In this document: positions 8,467 to 17,443 of the stretch, piece after piece
How the letters are laid out: every line of letters begins with the position of its first letter
Numbering within the stretch: the first letter of the stretch is position 1
NCBI GenBank assembly: GCA_018242525.1
Contig: JAFEBS010000023.1
Span: 186,001 to 250,000 of the forward strand
Origin: Planctomycetota bacterium
Lineage (GTDB): Bacteria; Planctomycetota; Planctomycetia; Planctomycetales; Planctomycetaceae
Direction: 5' to 3'
DNA: 64,000 bases
The notes under the pieces: generated by a model
What the model saw: only the letters and a program-made list of their open reading frames with translations
The model's database searches: none
Told to the model about the DNA's origin: nothing
Made by a program: the position numbers and the translations under genes

Positions 8467-10338
8467 GTGCTTCGTCGTTGGGAGTATGCAAGGGAATTGT
8501 TGCTGATGCCTTGCACTCAAGTGACGGCTGCGGCGGCGCTTCTAGTGACCTACGCGGCACTTCTTGCTCATTCTGCAACTCAGCATAGTCCGACCCATCT
8601 TGAACCCGCATTTCTCGCGGCTGGCGTTAGCCACTGGCAACTTGGTCGTTTTGAGCTGTATCGCGTCAATCCCCCCTTTCCTCGTATGGTCGCGGCACTG
8701 CCGGTTTTGGCCTCCGGTTGCAAAACAGACTGGACGAACTACGTCGATCGCCCCGGCTCAAGAGCGGAATTCACTGTCGGCCAAGATTTCATGCGTATCA
8801 ATGGAGCACGATCAGCGACGCTACTGATTTATGCGCGGTGGGCGGGAATCCTGTTCGCCGTAGTTGGCGGAATTGCTGCGTATTGCTGGGCGAATGATAT
8901 GTACGGCGAGGGAGCTGGGCTATTATCGCTTTTGTTATGGGTCTTGGAACCGAACCTGATGGCGCACGCGGAGTTGGTAACTCCCGATTGTGCGTGCTGG
9001 TCGCTCGGAGTTATCGCGGGCTATGCCTACTGGTCATGGCTGGCGCGTCCAAGCACGTTCACAGCGCTATTGGCCGGCGTCGCTCTCGGCATGGCTCAGC
9101 TAACGAAGCTGACGTGGATATCGTTGTATGCGATTTGGCCGATCATCTGGATTACGACATGCTATTTGGAACGTCGCTCTTCGCTGCCCGAATGCCGAGC
9201 AAATCGCCATTTCGGTCGTTCGGCAGTTCAAATGGCCTGCATCCTGGCGACATCGCTTTATGTGACAAATTGCGGATATTGCTTCGAGGGAGTTGGGCGG
9301 CCGCTTGGGTCGTTTTCGTTTGTGAGCACGTTGCTCGCGACGCCTGATGCTGGCGGCTCATTGGGGAACCGCTTCAGTGCCACTGCATTTGCAATCCTCC
9401 CTGTTCCGCTGCCCGAACAGTACGTTCTGGGTTTCGATACGCAACTGCGCGACTTCGAACGCTTCCCCGTTGCCTCTTATCTTCGTGGTGAATGGAAGCA
9501 CGGCGGATGGTGGTATTACTACCTCTATGGAATGTTCGTCAAGTTGCCGGTAGGCCTGTTGGTGATGTGTGTTGGGATAAGCGTGCACAGGCTCATCGCT
9601 TGGAAAAGCAGTCGCTCGAAGAGATGCACGGACTATCCTGTGGTTATTACTGTTTTGGCGATCGTAACAGTAGTCAGCATACCACGTTCATTCGCACTTC
9701 ACCTGAGGTACGTGTTCCCTGCGGTAGCTCTCATCGTCGTGTTTTGCGGGCAGTGGGCTCTGATCTGGAGGCGGGTGCCGGAGTTTGCTTCATTTCATTC
9801 GGCGGCGACAGTGCTGTGTGCACGCCTGATTTGTGTTGCGTGCATCGCTGACATGTGTATGGAAAACGCGATTTCTTACCCAAACCAATTGTCCTATTTC
9901 AATTGGGCTTCCGGAGGCTCCCGGGCGGGATGGAGGCATCTGCTCGGAAGTAGCTTCGATTGGGGGCAGGATATCGTGGGTGTAGAGGCCGCGTTGAAGA
10001 AGAGTTGCCATTTTGCGACGGGGCCACCTTTTGAGGTCCCTGTCGTCACGTTTGAGCACTTTCCAAATGCCGCCTTGAACTCCAATCTGCGCATCATGCC
10101 GTTGTCCGAAGCGATCACCTCAATGATGAGGCAGCCTGACGGCACGCGTGTCATCGTCGTGTTCATTGATTTCGCGATGCACCAATACGAAGGGATCCTG
10201 CAGCTCACGGACGCAATCCGATGTGCATGTCCGGATCAATCTCTCGGAATGCCTGTTGTGGAGCAGTACGGCACGTTCGTTGTAATCCAGTTTCCAATGC
10301 CAGGTAGTATGCACGGAGAATCGCATGATGAGGAATAG
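8467..10338 (+). CDS. Polytopic membrane protein, GT39/PMT-like glycosyltransferase
   Basis: About 623 residues with ten or more hydrophobic helices. The first periplasmic loop reads HSPTHLEPAFLAAGVSHW and then NPPFPRMVAALP, the arrangement seen in GT39/ArnT-like enzymes (an acidic residue after the first helix and a PPL/PPF motif). After the last helix comes a soluble stretch with SYPNQLSYFNW and SSFDWGQD, both frequent in planctomycete GT39-like proteins. Such enzymes transfer a sugar from a polyprenyl carrier to a protein or lipid on the outer face of the inner membrane. GTG 8467 follows GGGAGGG at the right spacing and is preferred to GTG 8437. It overlaps the next gene by 14 bases and probably is translationally coupled with it; the neighbour is a natural candidate for its target, which is inference. 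Confidence 0.75.
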   Translation: MLRRWEYARELLLMPCTQVTAAAALLVTYAALLAHSATQHSPTHLEPAFLAAGVSHWQLGRFELYRVNPPFPRMVAALPVLASGCKTDWTNYVDRPGSRAEFTVGQDFMRINGARSATLLIYARWAGILFAVVGGIAAYCWANDMYGEGAGLLSLLLWVLEPNLMAHAELVTPDCACWSLGVIAGYAYWSWLARPSTFTALLAGVALGMAQLTKLTWISLYAIWPIIWITTCYLERRSSLPECRANRHFGRSAVQMACILATSLYVTNCGYCFEGVGRPLGSFSFVSTLLATPDAGGSLGNRFSATAFAILPVPLPEQYVLGFDTQLRDFERFPVASYLRGEWKHGGWWYYYLYGMFVKLPVGLLVMCVGISVHRLIAWKSSRSKRCTDYPVVITVLAIVTVVSIPRSFALHLRYVFPAVALIVVFCGQWALIWRRVPEFASFHSAATVLCARLICVACIADMCMENAISYPNQLSYFNWASGGSRAGWRHLLGSSFDWGQDIVGVEAALKKSCHFATGPPFEVPVVTFEHFPNAALNSNLRIMPLSEAITSMMRQPDGTRVIVVFIDFAMHQYEGILQLTDAIRCACPDQSLGMPVVEQYGTFVVIQFPMPGSMHGESHDEE

Positions 10339-10798
10339 TCGAAGCTTGAAGGGTGTTGTGTGCGTAGCCTCGATCCTTGTCATCGGCACCCTGTCGATGA
10401 CGCTGGTGGCAGCACCCCCTGAGGTTACTGGGAGTAAGTGCCAGAGTTCGACATGTACAAACGCGATCTATCTTACGGAAGATAATGGATCATTCGTCGA
10501 TGGATGCCAAAAGGACGCAGCTGGTGTCTGTGTCCGAAGCATCGATAATGGGGCATCCGTCTGCTATACATGCACCGGTGCTTCGAGTTCATCTGACCTG
10601 TGCTTCAATAGCACAGTCGCGACAGATACTTGCACGGCACAGGGAGTCGGCAGTTGGACGTACTCCCCCTGTGGCACGAAGAACAAACAGCGCTGCGCTG
10701 CTGGAGGTTCGGGGCCATCCGGGTGTTGTGATACTGGTACGCTGCTGACGAACACGACAGACGCCTGTCAGGGACCGCTTTGCAGTCTCGGAGCGTAG
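10325..10798 (+). CDS. Secreted cysteine-rich protein of unknown function
   Basis: A 157-residue protein. Residues 1-30 form a clear signal peptide (basic start, hydrophobic VVCVASILVIGTLSMTLVAA). The mature part of about 127 residues contains 14 cysteines, an even number that suggests several disulfides, and is otherwise rich in Ser, Thr and Gly. Thr/Ser-rich stretches such as STVATDTCTAQG could be sites for O-glycosylation by the upstream GT39-like enzyme, but no site is proven. The ATG follows GGAG at six bases and overlaps the upstream stop. I do not recognise the family. It should work outside the cytoplasm, in the periplasm or on the surface. Confidence 0.75.
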   Translation: MMRNSRSLKGVVCVASILVIGTLSMTLVAAPPEVTGSKCQSSTCTNAIYLTEDNGSFVDGCQKDAAGVCVRSIDNGASVCYTCTGASSSSDLCFNSTVATDTCTAQGVGSWTYSPCGTKNKQRCAAGGSGPSGCCDTGTLLTNTTDACQGPLCSLGA

Positions 10799-10911
10799 GT
10801 CGTGCGACGAGATGGTCAATGCAGTGTCGCGCTGCGTCACTGCATTGACCTCATTTGCGCTACAGATTCCACTTGGCGCTATATGTTCACACCTCCTGAT
10901 TGGAATGACAC

Positions 10912-12090
10912 GTGCAGTTAAAATGGCTGTCTGGATCAACTCGGTTTGTTGCCTATTCGGCACTTGTCTTTGCGTATTGCGTAAGCATTCCGCAGGTTCA
11001 CGGCGAGAACGATGACGTCAACGAAGTTGCAAACAGCTGCGTTCTCGCCATCGAAGCCATTGAGACAGTTCAAGCCGGAGTATTGAACGCAGTGCCGCGC
11101 TCGGTGCTTCCGACGAAAGCCGAGGTTACCGACACTGGAAATCTTGTTTTGAATGATTTCACCGTTGCGTGGGATAGGTCGTCCGGATGCACCCTTGTCG
11201 AGGGGCGATTCTTTACGGTTACACAGGGCGTCGGGCTGTTTACTCCTTTCAAGGGAGCCTATAACGGCAAGGTGTTCAAGACGATTAATACAGAAATAAA
11301 GAACGGGCAGATAATCGAGGCGGGGGCGAATCTCTCGAAATTCCGTCACGTCGCGCTTCTGTTAGGCTATGGCGTCATCGAACATCCAACAAGGGATGTG
11401 GCGCAGGTTCTGGCGAGCGGGCCCGTGTCCCCGGCAAAAGGAGTCGACTCGAACAACGGGTTCCCAGTTCTTGAAGTTAAGTATTCTCACCATGAGGGCT
11501 CGTCGCAGGAAACCCCCATGCTTTTGCGCGTGTTTGTCGATCCCGATCACGATGCTTTACCGGCGCGAATTCAGTGCATCAAGGTCAAAGAGCAGACACT
11601 GCATACCGAAGTTGTCGTCAGCAAGTTCCATCGGACATCGGCAGGATTATGGGTCCCGATACGAGGGACACTTCAACTGTTTGACGTGAGTATTCATGCT
11701 CCGCCTGGATATACGTTTGCCGACGTCGTGAAGATGCCGATGGAGGAGCGGAAAAGAATCGGGGCAAATTACATACCGGCACCGATCGATCTTCCCGAAG
11801 AAATTATCATCGCGACTCATGACCTGCACGTGAATTCGAAACTATCCACCACTGATTTGGATTTTGAATTCCCAGAGGGTGCGATCGTGTTTGACTCATT
11901 TAATAATGTCACTCTGAAAGCTGGAGCGGATGGTTCACTTCGGCCAAATGAGAACACTCGAACTGCATCTCAAGATCGTGAGTCGCGTTTGGAGTCGTGG
12001 TCATTCAGGAATCGTTGGTTGATCGGCTGCAACGCAGTGGCAGTCTGCCTGATTGTGTTCGGCGTGGCATACCGAAGGAGGCGCCAATGA
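10912..12090 (+). CDS. Exported LolA-like protein with C-terminal membrane anchor
   Basis: About 392 residues: an N-terminal signal segment (residues 8-30), a long beta-rich soluble region and a C-terminal hydrophobic helix (NRWLIGCNAVAVCLIVFGVAY) followed by RRRRQ, so the bulk should be outside with a short basic cytoplasmic tail. Phrases such as LLRVFVDPDHDALPARI and KFHRTSAGLWVPIRGTLQ, then ATHDLHVNSKLSTTDLDFEFPEG, resemble outer-membrane lipoprotein-sorting (LolA/LolB-like) sheets found in many planctomycete proteins; this is a fold guess, not a family assignment. The start is a GTG without a strong ribosome binding site. Its stop overlaps the next start as ATGA. Confidence 0.7.
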   Translation: MQLKWLSGSTRFVAYSALVFAYCVSIPQVHGENDDVNEVANSCVLAIEAIETVQAGVLNAVPRSVLPTKAEVTDTGNLVLNDFTVAWDRSSGCTLVEGRFFTVTQGVGLFTPFKGAYNGKVFKTINTEIKNGQIIEAGANLSKFRHVALLLGYGVIEHPTRDVAQVLASGPVSPAKGVDSNNGFPVLEVKYSHHEGSSQETPMLLRVFVDPDHDALPARIQCIKVKEQTLHTEVVVSKFHRTSAGLWVPIRGTLQLFDVSIHAPPGYTFADVVKMPMEERKRIGANYIPAPIDLPEEIIIATHDLHVNSKLSTTDLDFEFPEGAIVFDSFNNVTLKAGADGSLRPNENTRTASQDRESRLESWSFRNRWLIGCNAVAVCLIVFGVAYRRRRQ

Positions 12091-13124
12091 GGCTAGCGTG
12101 GGGCGGGATCGCAATCATTGGATTGTCATTCGCAGCCATCGCCGCCTCAAAATGGCGGTGCAATGCGGAGCGGAAGCCGGTACAGGGCGAGGTGTTCTAT
12201 CTCGAAGATGGTGGAGCCCGCGATTTCGGAAAAGTCCCTGAATGGGAGATTCTGAAAACACGGTTTCGAATTCGAAACAACAGTGACGAGACGGTGGTCT
12301 TGAATCCAGTGATCTCAAAATCGTGCGGTTGTACGGAAGCGAGTCTATCGAATTCTCGCTTGCCACCAGGAGAGGAAACGGAGTTGCACGCACAACTCAG
12401 CGCTTCAAACACTCGCGGTCAGCGTCGTGTCGTAACCGCGACTGTCGCAGTCGTCGAACCGGCGAATGCACCAGGCTTGGTCTTTCATCTGAGTTATTCC
12501 TGCGAAGCACAATGGTCTGTTGTGCCAAATGAGATTAGGATTTCTGGACATTCCGGAGAGACAGTGGCAGCTGAATTCACTGTGCGTTCGGCGAGGAAGG
12601 TGGACTGTGACGATTTGGTTGTGGCAACCACTGTTCCCGATGCAAGAATCAGGAAGTCCCATCCATCGGTCACGGACAATGAAATTGCGTGGAAGATCGA
12701 AATCGATTTTCCGTGTCCCGGATCGATCGGAAACAAGACGTACAGTGTCTCGACGAATTGCGTGAACGATCCGAAGTCCGTTCTGACTGCATACATCAAT
12801 TGCCGTACGCTGCCTCGTGTGCGAGCGACGCCGCCGGTACTTCATCTCGTAAAGTCAGCAGAAGACTCCGGCGTTGTGTTCTCAGGGGAAGTTGCGATTT
12901 CTGCTGCAAAAGACGAAGACGTGATCGAGATCGTTGAAGTTATTTCAGACGAAGGAAGTACGTTGACTGCCTTTGCTGATCGGAAGAATTCCGATGGCTG
13001 GGTGTTGTCAGCGCGTAGAAGCGTAGTCGGAGCGGCTCCTCGCTTCGGTCGCGTGCGAATTCGATATAGAATCGGAGAGTGTGTTGAAGAGGTGGATGTG
13101 CCGTTCATTCAGCAAGACAATTGA
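12087..13124 (+). CDS. Exported DUF1573-domain protein
   Basis: 345 residues. The N-terminal hydrophobic segment (WGGIAIIGLSFAAIAAS) is a signal anchor. Residues about 45-110 form a DUF1573 immunoglobulin-like domain with the usual pattern: IRNNSDETVVLNPVISKSCGCTEA, then LPPGEETELHAQL. The SCGC pair is a hallmark of the planctomycete versions. The rest is beta-rich and may hold further Ig-like domains. A perfect AAGGAGG at 12074-12080 precedes the ATG, which overlaps the upstream stop by four bases (ATGA), so it is translationally coupled. It is the last gene of the four-gene cluster. The biochemical role of DUF1573 proteins is unknown. Confidence 0.87.
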   Translation: MRLAWGGIAIIGLSFAAIAASKWRCNAERKPVQGEVFYLEDGGARDFGKVPEWEILKTRFRIRNNSDETVVLNPVISKSCGCTEASLSNSRLPPGEETELHAQLSASNTRGQRRVVTATVAVVEPANAPGLVFHLSYSCEAQWSVVPNEIRISGHSGETVAAEFTVRSARKVDCDDLVVATTVPDARIRKSHPSVTDNEIAWKIEIDFPCPGSIGNKTYSVSTNCVNDPKSVLTAYINCRTLPRVRATPPVLHLVKSAEDSGVVFSGEVAISAAKDEDVIEIVEVISDEGSTLTAFADRKNSDGWVLSARRSVVGAAPRFGRVRIRYRIGECVEEVDVPFIQQDN

Positions 13125-13174
13125 AATCTAATTCCGGGGGTAGTGACCAGCTACTGATTTGGATTCAGGACGCC

Positions 13175-13206
13175 AGACTGGCAGCGCTGCAGACTGGCAG
13201 CGCTGC
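13175..13206 (+). repeat. Tandem duplication, 16-bp unit x2
   Basis: Two perfect copies of AGACTGGCAGCGCTGC directly adjacent, followed by AGAC. It lies between the convergent DUF1573 gene and the HtrA-like gene. The unit itself contains the palindrome GCAGCGCTGC, so each copy can form a short hairpin. Confidence 0.85.
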
Positions 13207-13265
13207 AGACAGATGTCCCGCACGACGTCGAGGCAGGTTGTAGGACTCGACCCAACTTGCCTCGG

Positions 13266-14381
13266 CTATTCTTCCGACTTGCGTGGCGTGATCATTTCCA
13301 CGCTGACGAGCTTGTCGCCGCGGCGGACGACGAGTTTTAACACGTCGTTCGCTTCCAGGCGGCCGAGGTCTTCCTTCAGCAGCTTGCAGGACTGGACCAA
13401 GTTGTCCCCCACGAACAGGATCAGGTCGTTGGGCAACAGGCCCGCCTTTTCGGCTTGCGAACCGGGGAGGATGCGGTCGATGTAGGCGGGAGTGCGGTTC
13501 AGGACGTCCGGGATCGTCACGATGCCGAAGTCGAGCGATTCATAGCGGCGGGGACGGGGTTTCCCGGGGCTGTCCTCGTCCTCATTCTTGCGCTTGTTGG
13601 TGAAGTCGCCCGTGATGATCTGCTGAGTGATTTCCTTCAATTCGGAAATCGGCATCACGTAGTTCAGCCAGGTATTGGTCTGTGTATTTCGCAGTTCCTT
13701 GCCGAGCATCCCCAGCAAGCGTCCGTCCGTCGTGGTCAGGACTCCACCGGCCGCGCCAGAGTTGTTGGTGACGGCGTCCACGACGTAGATCGGACCCGTG
13801 TATGGAGACTCGAACGCGCCGCGGCGGGCGGCGAGTGTGGTCCTGGCCGAGATCACTCCGTGCATGACCGTGACCGGTTCGTCACCGGTGGCCACCTTGA
13901 AAGCGTTGCTGAAGGCGAGGACTCGGGTCCCCGGAGCGGCCGTGGCTGCCTGATTCAGATCAAAATACGGAAGACCTTCGGCTTCGATCTTGAGGACGGC
14001 CATGTCGAGTGGCGGTTCGGCACCGAGGACCTTTCCCTGGAAACGGCGGCCGTCGTCGAGGACGACGTTGACTGTGTCGCCGTCCAGGATGTGACTCCAG
14101 ACAGTCACGATGTGTCCGTTCGGCGAGACCAGGAAGCCGGATCCATAGGCGTGCAACTTCTGCCCGCCGCCGGCTCCGAAGATCTTGACGACTTTGGGTG
14201 AGACCGCGGCGATTGATTCGACGGAAGACTGTGCTTGGGCGATGGAAGTGATGGCGGTGGCGAACACGACGAGGCAAGTGCGCAGGATGACCTTCCCCCA
14301 CGATGGGAATTTTGCCAGAGGGCTGACGCCCGGAGAACCGGGGGACGGATGTCCACCGTTCAGAATTGTCGTTGGTTGCAT
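13266..14381 (-). CDS. HtrA-like protein with PDZ domain, catalytic serine replaced
   Basis: About 371 residues: signal or anchor segment (VILRTCLVVFATAITSIAQA), trypsin-like domain about 55-250, and a PDZ domain about 275-365 (GIVTIPDVLNRTPAYI...GSQAEKAGLLPNDLIL). The triad histidine (H97, VTVWSHIL) and aspartate (D126, PLDMAVLKI) are present. The serine loop reads DAVTNNSGAAGGVL; aligned on the GG of the usual GNSGG, the catalytic Ser falls on Ala (about residue 211). It is therefore probably not a protease but a regulator, binder or decoy. It follows the active-looking protease gene with stop and start nearly touching; a TTG at 14393 overlaps that stop and is an alternative start. Confidence 0.85.
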   Translation of the reverse strand: MQPTTILNGGHPSPGSPGVSPLAKFPSWGKVILRTCLVVFATAITSIAQAQSSVESIAAVSPKVVKIFGAGGGQKLHAYGSGFLVSPNGHIVTVWSHILDGDTVNVVLDDGRRFQGKVLGAEPPLDMAVLKIEAEGLPYFDLNQAATAAPGTRVLAFSNAFKVATGDEPVTVMHGVISARTTLAARRGAFESPYTGPIYVVDAVTNNSGAAGGVLTTTDGRLLGMLGKELRNTQTNTWLNYVMPISELKEITQQIITGDFTNKRKNEDEDSPGKPRPRRYESLDFGIVTIPDVLNRTPAYIDRILPGSQAEKAGLLPNDLILFVGDNLVQSCKLLKEDLGRLEANDVLKLVVRRGDKLVSVEMITPRKSEE

Positions 14382-14389
14382 GAGGTCAC

Positions 14390-16141
14390 TCAATTCCTGT
14401 TACCGGCCTCTGGCTTCTTCTCGTCCAGCACTTCCAGGGTCAAAACTTCAAACGTGGCAAAGTCGACATCGGCGTGACGCACGGAAAACCGGCTGGGAAA
14501 TCGCTTGCCGGCGAAATCGCCGTAGTCCAGGAAGCGGACTTCACACGGATCGACATCGTTTCCGAGCCGCGTATCAAAGCCGACGAAGGCTCCGTCGGCC
14601 TTCCGGAAATACCACGATGTTTCCACTCCGGCTTTGCGGGTCAGCAAGACATCCACCTGGACGTTGCGTCCTTCCAGGGGTTGGCTGCCGACATACTGGA
14701 ATTCCGTGAACGCGTCCGTCCCCTTCGTCAGCAGCAGCTTGAATTGATAAAGCGCAGCCAGCAGGCCGCCGGAACCGGGGGGTTCATCCAGAAAGTCGCC
14801 GGAATCCAGGGACTGCAGGCCAGGTCGGTTGGGAAGTTGCAGGCCGAGTGCTTTTTCGCTCAGCGATAACGCGAACTCTTCACCCATCGTTGTCCGGCCG
14901 GTCAGTTTCCAGCGGCCAGTGGCGGAACGCCAGCTTTGCAGGTTGGCCAGGCCACCCAGCACCCGTTGCTGTTCCTGCAGATTGAAGTAGTAATTGGCGT
15001 AGCCTGCCTTCTTGACAAACATCTTCTTGTATTCGTCGGGCAGTTCTTCCTTGGGAAGCTTGGCCGACTTGTGCGGGTTCAGATCGTCGGGGGCTGGTTT
15101 GGGCTTTCCCCTGGGGGCTTGCGGTTGCTTCGGCTTGAGTTCCGATTCGCGATGCAGCGCCCGCAATTCGACGATGATTTCCTGCTTCCTGCCGTCGCGA
15201 CGGTAGACCAGCGGCAGGGACCAACCCTTGGGGTAGATCCCCAGGATGTTCTTGAACTGATTCACGCTGCCGATCGGGCGGCCGGCGAACGAGACGATTT
15301 CGTCGTCTTCGCGCAGTCCGCGGCGGTAGGCGGCGGACAGATCCAGGATGCTGTCGACCACCACTTCCCGATCAGAACCGGATCGCACGGTGGCTCCCAG
15401 CGTGGCGTGGTCGACAACGTGTCCCCCCCGCAGATAGTCCATGAAGTGCTTGATCTGGTTGATCGAGATCGCATACCCTGCCCCGACGTTGACGCGACCC
15501 CGTTTTTCGACACTGATGCGGCCGTTGATGCCGACCAGTTCACCCGCGGTATTGAAGAGCGGGCCGCCCGAGTTTCCGGGGTTGATCGAAGTGTCGACCT
15601 GGATGCAGTCGGTGTATTCCAGCAAAGTCCCGGCCGGATACTGATAGCGGTGCAAACCGCTGACGATCCCGGCCGTGACGGTCGGTTGGAAGTCGGTCGC
15701 CAGCAGGAACGGATTCCCCATGGCATAGGTCCAGTCCCCGACGGCCAGTTTGTCGCTGTCGCCCAGGGTCGCATGCGGAAAATCATCACGTCCCAGCAGT
15801 TTGACCAATGCCACATCACCGGTGGGATCGATCCCGACAATCACCGCATCGTACAGGCGACCATCATTCAGGCCGCACTTCATGAAGTCGCCACAGGCAC
15901 TGGTGACGTGGAAATTCGTCAGGGCATAGCCGTCGGCTGTGATCAGGACACCTGAACCACCACCACCGCCATCGGACGAAAAGATGGCCACGACCGAGGC
16001 GGCGACCTTGTGGACGATGTCGATCCGCTGCTGCTGCGCCTGCATGACGGCACTGTCGGTCGCCAGGACCGGCGTACAAATCGCGGCGACGCACAGGAGG
16101 GAGCCGAAGGCGATTGCCAGCCGATGCCGTGGATGACGCAT
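14390..16141 (-). CDS. HtrA/DegP-type serine protease with PDZ domain and extra C-terminal domain
   Basis: About 583 residues. A signal peptide (residues 6-28) directs it out of the cytoplasm. The trypsin domain has a full triad: H78 (TNFHVTS), D109 (DPTGDVALVKL) and S191 in PGNSGGPL. A PDZ domain follows (about 245-325, LDLSAAYRRGLREDDEIVSFAG). A Lys/Pro linker then leads to about 230 residues I do not recognise, starting near ELPDEYKKMFVKKAGYANYYFN. Such proteases degrade or sense misfolded envelope proteins. It lies near the end of the MoxR operon, between the NPCBM gene (48 bases upstream) and the serine-less paralogue. Confidence 0.9.
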   Translation of the reverse strand: MRHPRHRLAIAFGSLLCVAAICTPVLATDSAVMQAQQQRIDIVHKVAASVVAIFSSDGGGGGSGVLITADGYALTNFHVTSACGDFMKCGLNDGRLYDAVIVGIDPTGDVALVKLLGRDDFPHATLGDSDKLAVGDWTYAMGNPFLLATDFQPTVTAGIVSGLHRYQYPAGTLLEYTDCIQVDTSINPGNSGGPLFNTAGELVGINGRISVEKRGRVNVGAGYAISINQIKHFMDYLRGGHVVDHATLGATVRSGSDREVVVDSILDLSAAYRRGLREDDEIVSFAGRPIGSVNQFKNILGIYPKGWSLPLVYRRDGRKQEIIVELRALHRESELKPKQPQAPRGKPKPAPDDLNPHKSAKLPKEELPDEYKKMFVKKAGYANYYFNLQEQQRVLGGLANLQSWRSATGRWKLTGRTTMGEEFALSLSEKALGLQLPNRPGLQSLDSGDFLDEPPGSGGLLAALYQFKLLLTKGTDAFTEFQYVGSQPLEGRNVQVDVLLTRKAGVETSWYFRKADGAFVGFDTRLGNDVDPCEVRFLDYGDFAGKRFPSRFSVRHADVDFATFEVLTLEVLDEKKPEAGNRN

Positions 16142-16189
16142 ATCTGTACCTGCTTCCAAGTCTGCTGACGTTCCGTGTCAACTCGTTCG

Positions 16190-17359
16190 CTATTTCACTA
16201 CCTTGGCATCGACGAACAGAACGCGGTCGCCGATGTCCAGTTCATCCTCGCCAAATCCAACGGTAATCTCCAGTTCGACGACCCCGGTGACATCCAGATC
16301 CAGCGGTTGCGGCGATTGACCCGCCCGGGCCGCTCCCTTGAACAGGACCTTGCCGTCCCCCTTGATTGTCACATCGGCGTTGCCAGCGCGGAGCGAATCA
16401 TCGATCCCGAACAATGTCTGGAACCGCCGGTAGTCGCCTCCGATCCGGTATTTCAATACGGTCAGCGAGTGAACAGAAAGTCCCTTGGAGTAGGTCCTGT
16501 TCCCCAGGCTCAAGCTTTGCCCGTCAAAACTGCGATCACGTCGGTAGTCCCAGACGAAGTCGAAAAACGGCGTGTGCCGGACATCGCGCGGTTCCATGTT
16601 GGACAGGTAGGCGATCTTTCCCTGGCTGTAATCGACCACGCGAACGCTGGCGGCGGGGACGGTCAGATCCGCTCCGGAAACCAGCTTGACCTTCCACGCG
16701 TTGCCGTCCCAGAGAACGGTTTTGGCGAACAGTTGATCGCCCGTCGTCAGGTCGATCGTGGCCGCGGTCCTGCCGGACATCAGTTCCCGTCTGGCATAAA
16801 TCAGGCCGAAGACGCGATCACGTTTGACGGGGATGTCGTCGCCGTCCAGTTGAAACTTGATCGTCGATTCGTCGACCGAGCCGATGACGCCATCCAACCG
16901 GTCCAGCACATCATTCTTCCGCACGGCGATCTGATCCTTGCGGCTGCCGGTCTTGGAGGTCATTTCCAGCCAGACAGTCTCCACCTTTGGATCCGGGGGA
17001 GCGAACCGGATGCTGCGGATCAGATTGAGGGGAAGTTTCAGTTCACCCATTTGGGAATGCGTGAGCGTTGCTTGGGTGGTCGATGATGTAAAGCTGGTCG
17101 CGCGCAAGATTGTGGCATCGACCAGTCGGATCTCGAATGTGGGAGCCGTGCTGGCGGGTGGTGCATCCGGGCCGGGAACACGGATGGCGAGCAACTCGGC
17201 GGAAGGAAGGCTGACAGATCCGGTCGGGGTCTTCAGGACGACCTCGTCGGCGGTGAGGCGTTCCAGATTGCCGACATGCTGTTCTCCCTTGAGGGTCGCC
17301 ACTTCGACCGGTGGTGCGGCCGTCGCAAGAAACATCAGCAAGGCGGGCCAGGCGGTCAT
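16190..17359 (-). CDS. Exported NPCBM-domain protein
   Basis: 389 residues with a short signal peptide (WPALLMFLATAAPP). Residues about 20-240 are repeated beta segments with LxxLTADEVVLKTPTGSVSLP and DVLDRLDGVIGSVDESTIKF, each resembling small barrel modules that read like SH3 or Sm-like repeats. The C-terminal 140 residues form an NPCBM domain: SLGNRTYSKGLSVHSLTVLKYRIGG, then FGIDDSLRAGNADVTIKGDGKVLF. NPCBM modules bind carbohydrate in glycosidases; here there is no catalytic domain attached, so a sugar- or wall-binding role is inferred. It belongs to the long minus-strand operon. Confidence 0.85.
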   Translation of the reverse strand: MTAWPALLMFLATAAPPVEVATLKGEQHVGNLERLTADEVVLKTPTGSVSLPSAELLAIRVPGPDAPPASTAPTFEIRLVDATILRATSFTSSTTQATLTHSQMGELKLPLNLIRSIRFAPPDPKVETVWLEMTSKTGSRKDQIAVRKNDVLDRLDGVIGSVDESTIKFQLDGDDIPVKRDRVFGLIYARRELMSGRTAATIDLTTGDQLFAKTVLWDGNAWKVKLVSGADLTVPAASVRVVDYSQGKIAYLSNMEPRDVRHTPFFDFVWDYRRDRSFDGQSLSLGNRTYSKGLSVHSLTVLKYRIGGDYRRFQTLFGIDDSLRAGNADVTIKGDGKVLFKGAARAGQSPQPLDLDVTGVVELEITVGFGEDELDIGDRVLFVDAKVVK

Positions 17360-17443
17360 TGTCGAATCATCCTCGTGGTTGTAGATGCTGTCGTCGCAGG
17401 GGGCGCGGACATCCTGTCCATTTACGACAATCGTTGCTCTGGA

